A DNA stretch of 8,126 nt. Source: a bacterium. Its GTDB lineage: Bacteria; Planctomycetota; J058; JAJDCP01. Positions 6,009 through 8,126 of the stretch are shown one piece after another; positions within the stretch are counted from its first letter, which is position 1; the number at the start of each line of letters is the position of its first letter. Under the pieces are notes generated by a model. That model was not told the origin of the DNA. It did not search any database and saw only the letters and a list, made by a program, of their open reading frames with translations. The position numbers and the translations under genes were made by a program. The stretch covers positions 1-8,126 of the forward strand of contig JAUIEM010000427.1 of the NCBI GenBank assembly GCA_030428695.1, written 5' to 3'.

Positions 6009-7403
6009 ATGCGCACGATGTCACCCAAGGTCCTACTGGTCGATGACGACCCTGAGATCCTGCTGATCGTCCAGGGGATCCTCAAACAGGAGTCGATCGA
6101 CACCGTCACCGCCGCGGACGGCAAGAGCGCAATCGCCCGCATGCAGGACGAGCTGCCGTCGGCGATCGTGCTCGACCTCCTGTTGCCCGACACCTCGGGA
6201 AAAACCCTGCTCGAGCGTTTCCAACGCGAGCACCCGAGCATCCCGATCGTCATCCTCAGCTCCCAGGGGGACGTCGAAGAGGTCGTCGAGTGCATGCGGC
6301 TCGGCGCCGTCGACTTCGTGCAGAAGCCCGTCGACCGCACCCGCCTCCTGACCACGGTCAAGAACGCCCACACCCAGGGGGTGCTCAAGGCGCGCGTCGA
6401 GCTCCTCGCCCAGGAGCTGCGCCACGGCCAGGGCTTCGACCAGATCATCGGCGAGTCGAAGGCGATCGTGCGCTGCGTGCAGCTCCTGCAGCGGGCCGCG
6501 AAGAGCGAGATCACCGTGCTCCTGCAGGGCGAGAGCGGGACGGGCAAAGAGGTCGCCGCGCGCGCGATCCACGCGGAGAGCTCCCGCCGGACGGGACCCT
6601 TCGTCGCGGTCAACTGCGGCGCGATCCCCGAGAACCTGATCGAGAGCGAGCTGTTCGGCCACGAGAAGGGCTCGTTCACCGGCGCCCACCAGACGCGCAT
6701 CGGACGCTTCGAGCAGGCCGAAGGCGGCACGATCTTCCTCGACGAAATCGGCGAGCTGCGGCTCGACCTGCAGGTGCGGCTGCTGCGGGTGCTGCAGGAG
6801 CGCAAGGTGCAGCGCGTCGGCAGCTCCCTCGCGCGGCCGATCAACATCCGCGTCCTCGCCGCGACCAACCGCGACCTCAAGGCGCAGATCGACGCGCGGG
6901 CCTTCCGCCGCGACCTCTACTACAGGCTCGCGGTGTTCCCGGTCGAGCTGCCGCCGCTGCGCCAACGCGAGGGCGACATCCTGTTGCTCGCGTCCGCCTT
7001 CCTGCGCCGCTTCGCCGAGCGCCACGACCGCGAGATCAAGGCCCTGACCCCCGCGGCGCGGCGCGCGCTATTCGCCTATCCCTGGCCCGGCAACGTGCGC
7101 GAGCTCGAGAACGTGATCGAGCGCGCGACCATCCTCGAGGACGGCGCCAAGCTGTCCCTCGGCAGCCTCCCGGATGAGGTGGTGTGCGCGGGGGAGAGTC
7201 CGGTCAAAGGCACCAGCGGGGCCTCGGTCCCTCTCGACAAGGCCGAGATCATACCGCTCGAGGACGAGGAGCGGCGGATCATCCAGCGGGCCCTCGACTT
7301 GACCGGCTGGAACGTGCAGGAAGCCGCCCAGCGGCTGAAGATCGGGCGGGCCACGATCTACCGGAAGATCGAGCGCTACGGGCTGAAGAACCGGCCCTCG
7401 TAG
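6009..7403 (+). CDS. NtrC-family sigma-54-dependent response regulator
   Basis: This encodes 464 residues with the classic three-part layout. The receiver domain (about 5-120) has the acidic pocket D12/D13, phospho-acceptor D56, S84 at the Thr/Ser position and K106. The AAA+ sigma-54 interaction domain (about 140-375) has Walker A GESGTGK (174-180), the sigma-54 contact loop GSFTGA (221-226), Walker B TIFLDEIGEL (241-250), the candidate Arg finger segment FRRDLYYRL (299-307) and WPGNVREL (359-366). A Fis-type helix-turn-helix lies at about 433-457 (NVQEAAQRLKIGRATIYRKI). Such proteins, when phosphorylated by a partner histidine kinase, assemble into rings and remodel sigma-54 RNA polymerase at enhancer-dependent promoters. 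No kinase gene is adjacent, so the partner is unknown. The ATG at 6018 has GGGA 8 nt upstream and gives a typical N terminus (MSPKVLLVDDD), so it may be the real start rather than 6009. The target genes cannot be read from the window. Confidence 0.95.
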   Translation: MRTMSPKVLLVDDDPEILLIVQGILKQESIDTVTAADGKSAIARMQDELPSAIVLDLLLPDTSGKTLLERFQREHPSIPIVILSSQGDVEEVVECMRLGAVDFVQKPVDRTRLLTTVKNAHTQGVLKARVELLAQELRHGQGFDQIIGESKAIVRCVQLLQRAAKSEITVLLQGESGTGKEVAARAIHAESSRRTGPFVAVNCGAIPENLIESELFGHEKGSFTGAHQTRIGRFEQAEGGTIFLDEIGELRLDLQVRLLRVLQERKVQRVGSSLARPINIRVLAATNRDLKAQIDARAFRRDLYYRLAVFPVELPPLRQREGDILLLASAFLRRFAERHDREIKALTPAARRALFAYPWPGNVRELENVIERATILEDGAKLSLGSLPDEVVCAGESPVKGTSGASVPLDKAEIIPLEDEERRIIQRALDLTGWNVQEAAQRLKIGRATIYRKIERYGLKNRPS

Positions 7404-7416
7404 CCGCTGTGCCCCC

Positions 7417-8126
7417 CTAGCCCGCAGCCGCCACCACGACGTCGTACAGCGTGCGGGTCAGCACGAAGTAGACGGTCAGTCCGATCACGTCGTTGATCGT
7501 GGTGACGAAGGGCCCGCTCGCGAGCGCGGGGTCCTTTCCGATCGCCCGGAAGATGAAGGGAATCGAGGCGCCGCACGCGCTGCTGACCGTCATGCCGAGC
7601 AGCATCGAGGCGCCGACCACGATGCCGAAGGCCGACGGCACCTCGCCGCCGGTGAAGATCGGCACGAACACCGCGGTGAAGGTCCCCGACAAGAGCGCGC
7701 ACAGGAGGCCCAGCGTGGCCCCGGTCGCGACCTCGGCGAGCACGACCGAGAGCACGCTGCGATGGCGCACCTCGCCGGTCGCGATCGCGCGGACGATGAT
7801 GGTCGCGGACTGGATGCCGACGTTGCCGCCCATGCCGGCGAGGACCGGCATGAAGATCGCGGTCATACCCGCGAAGTAGGACATCGCGTCGTCGAACCAG
7901 GAGATGTACACCGCCGTCATCAGGCCGAGCACGAGGGTGGTCAGCATCCACGGCATGCGCGCGACGACACGGCTCCAGACGCTGTGCGACAGCGGGTGCC
8001 GGATCGAGGTCCCGGCGAGCATGCTGAAGTCCTCGCTCGCCTCCTCCTGGATCACGTCGATCACATCGTCGACGGTGACGATGCCGAGCAGCTTGCCGCG
8101 GCTGTCGACCACGGGCAGGCTGCTGA
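7417..8126 (-). CDS. mgtE: MgtE-type magnesium transporter, C-terminal part
   Basis: The gene reads on the minus strand and continues past the right edge; 235 residues before the stop are visible. The visible part starts inside the second CBS domain (LPVVDSRGKLLGIVTVDDVIDV). It continues through the connecting plug helix (EEASEDFSMLAGTSIRHPL) into the five-helix membrane domain. The family hallmark GMGGNVGIQSATIIVRAIATGE and the later DPALASGPFVTTINDVIGL segment, carrying the pore-lining Asp region, are both intact. MgtE is an inner-membrane Mg2+ channel whose cytosolic N and CBS domains sense Mg2+ and close the pore. The GTG at 8112 is not a start: the open frame and the CBS homology extend upstream of it. 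The stop is 13 bp from the stop of the convergent activator gene. The promoter and any Mg2+-responsive leader would lie outside the window. Confidence 0.95.
   Translation of the reverse strand, partial: SSLPVVDSRGKLLGIVTVDDVIDVIQEEASEDFSMLAGTSIRHPLSHSVWSRVVARMPWMLTTLVLGLMTAVYISWFDDAMSYFAGMTAIFMPVLAGMGGNVGIQSATIIVRAIATGEVRHRSVLSVVLAEVATGATLGLLCALLSGTFTAVFVPIFTGGEVPSAFGIVVGASMLLGMTVSSACGASIPFIFRAIGKDPALASGPFVTTINDVIGLTVYFVLTRTLYDVVVAAAG

Noticed and set aside
7404..7416. Possible bidirectional terminator between the convergent activator and mgtE stops
   Set aside because: The gap is only 13 bp and I see no inverted repeat with a T-run on either side.
8110..8112. GTG as a start of the MgtE-type gene
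   Set aside because: The frame and the CBS-domain similarity continue upstream to the window edge, so it is an internal valine codon.

Overview
The window is strongly GC-rich and gene-dense, with short intergenic gaps, GTG starts and Ala/Pro-rich tails. Together with an NtrC-type sigma-54 activator and a divergent Lgt of a kind I associate with delta-proteobacterial lineages, this suggests a Myxococcota-like (formerly delta-proteobacterial) chromosome. That taxonomic guess is inference from style and family content only. There are no RNA genes, IS elements, CRISPR arrays or tRNA-associated attachment sites that I can see, and no gene-free stretch longer than about 100 bases.

Left part (1-2547, + strand): four tightly packed genes that look like one operon. 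(1) The 3' end of a gene whose product has near-identical 16-residue Ala/Pro repeats, encoded by a 48-bp tandem repeat, followed by a short domain resembling the C-terminal domain of ribosomal protein L7/L12. (2) A single-pass membrane protein with a very regular coiled coil. (3) A divergent prolipoprotein diacylglyceryl transferase (Lgt-like) whose start overlaps the previous stop. (4) An unrecognised 244-residue protein. Gaps are 4 bp, a 4-bp overlap, and 3 bp, so translational coupling is likely.

Middle (2548-5948, + strand): a good sigma-70-type promoter drives a small basic 98-residue protein that I do not recognise. About 100 bp later, behind a TATACT box, comes the most unusual gene of the window, a 971-residue modular protein. 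It starts with a VgrG/Pvc8/gpD-like hub domain of contractile injection systems. It continues with several beta-sandwich (carboxypeptidase-regulatory-like) modules and a LysM-like segment, and ends in an Amidase_2-like domain in which all the recognisable zinc-ligand positions are substituted. No other injection-system gene (sheath, tube, baseplate, ATPase) is in the window, so it looks like an orphan hub or evolved spike with a possible peptidoglycan-recognition tail.

Right part (5949-8126): an NtrC-family response regulator (receiver, sigma-54 AAA+ domain and Fis-type helix-turn-helix) with its own candidate promoter on the + strand. It converges, with 13 bp between stop codons, on the 3' part of an MgtE-type magnesium transporter gene on the - strand that runs off the right edge. 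Whether the activator controls the hub gene or its neighbours cannot be told from this window.
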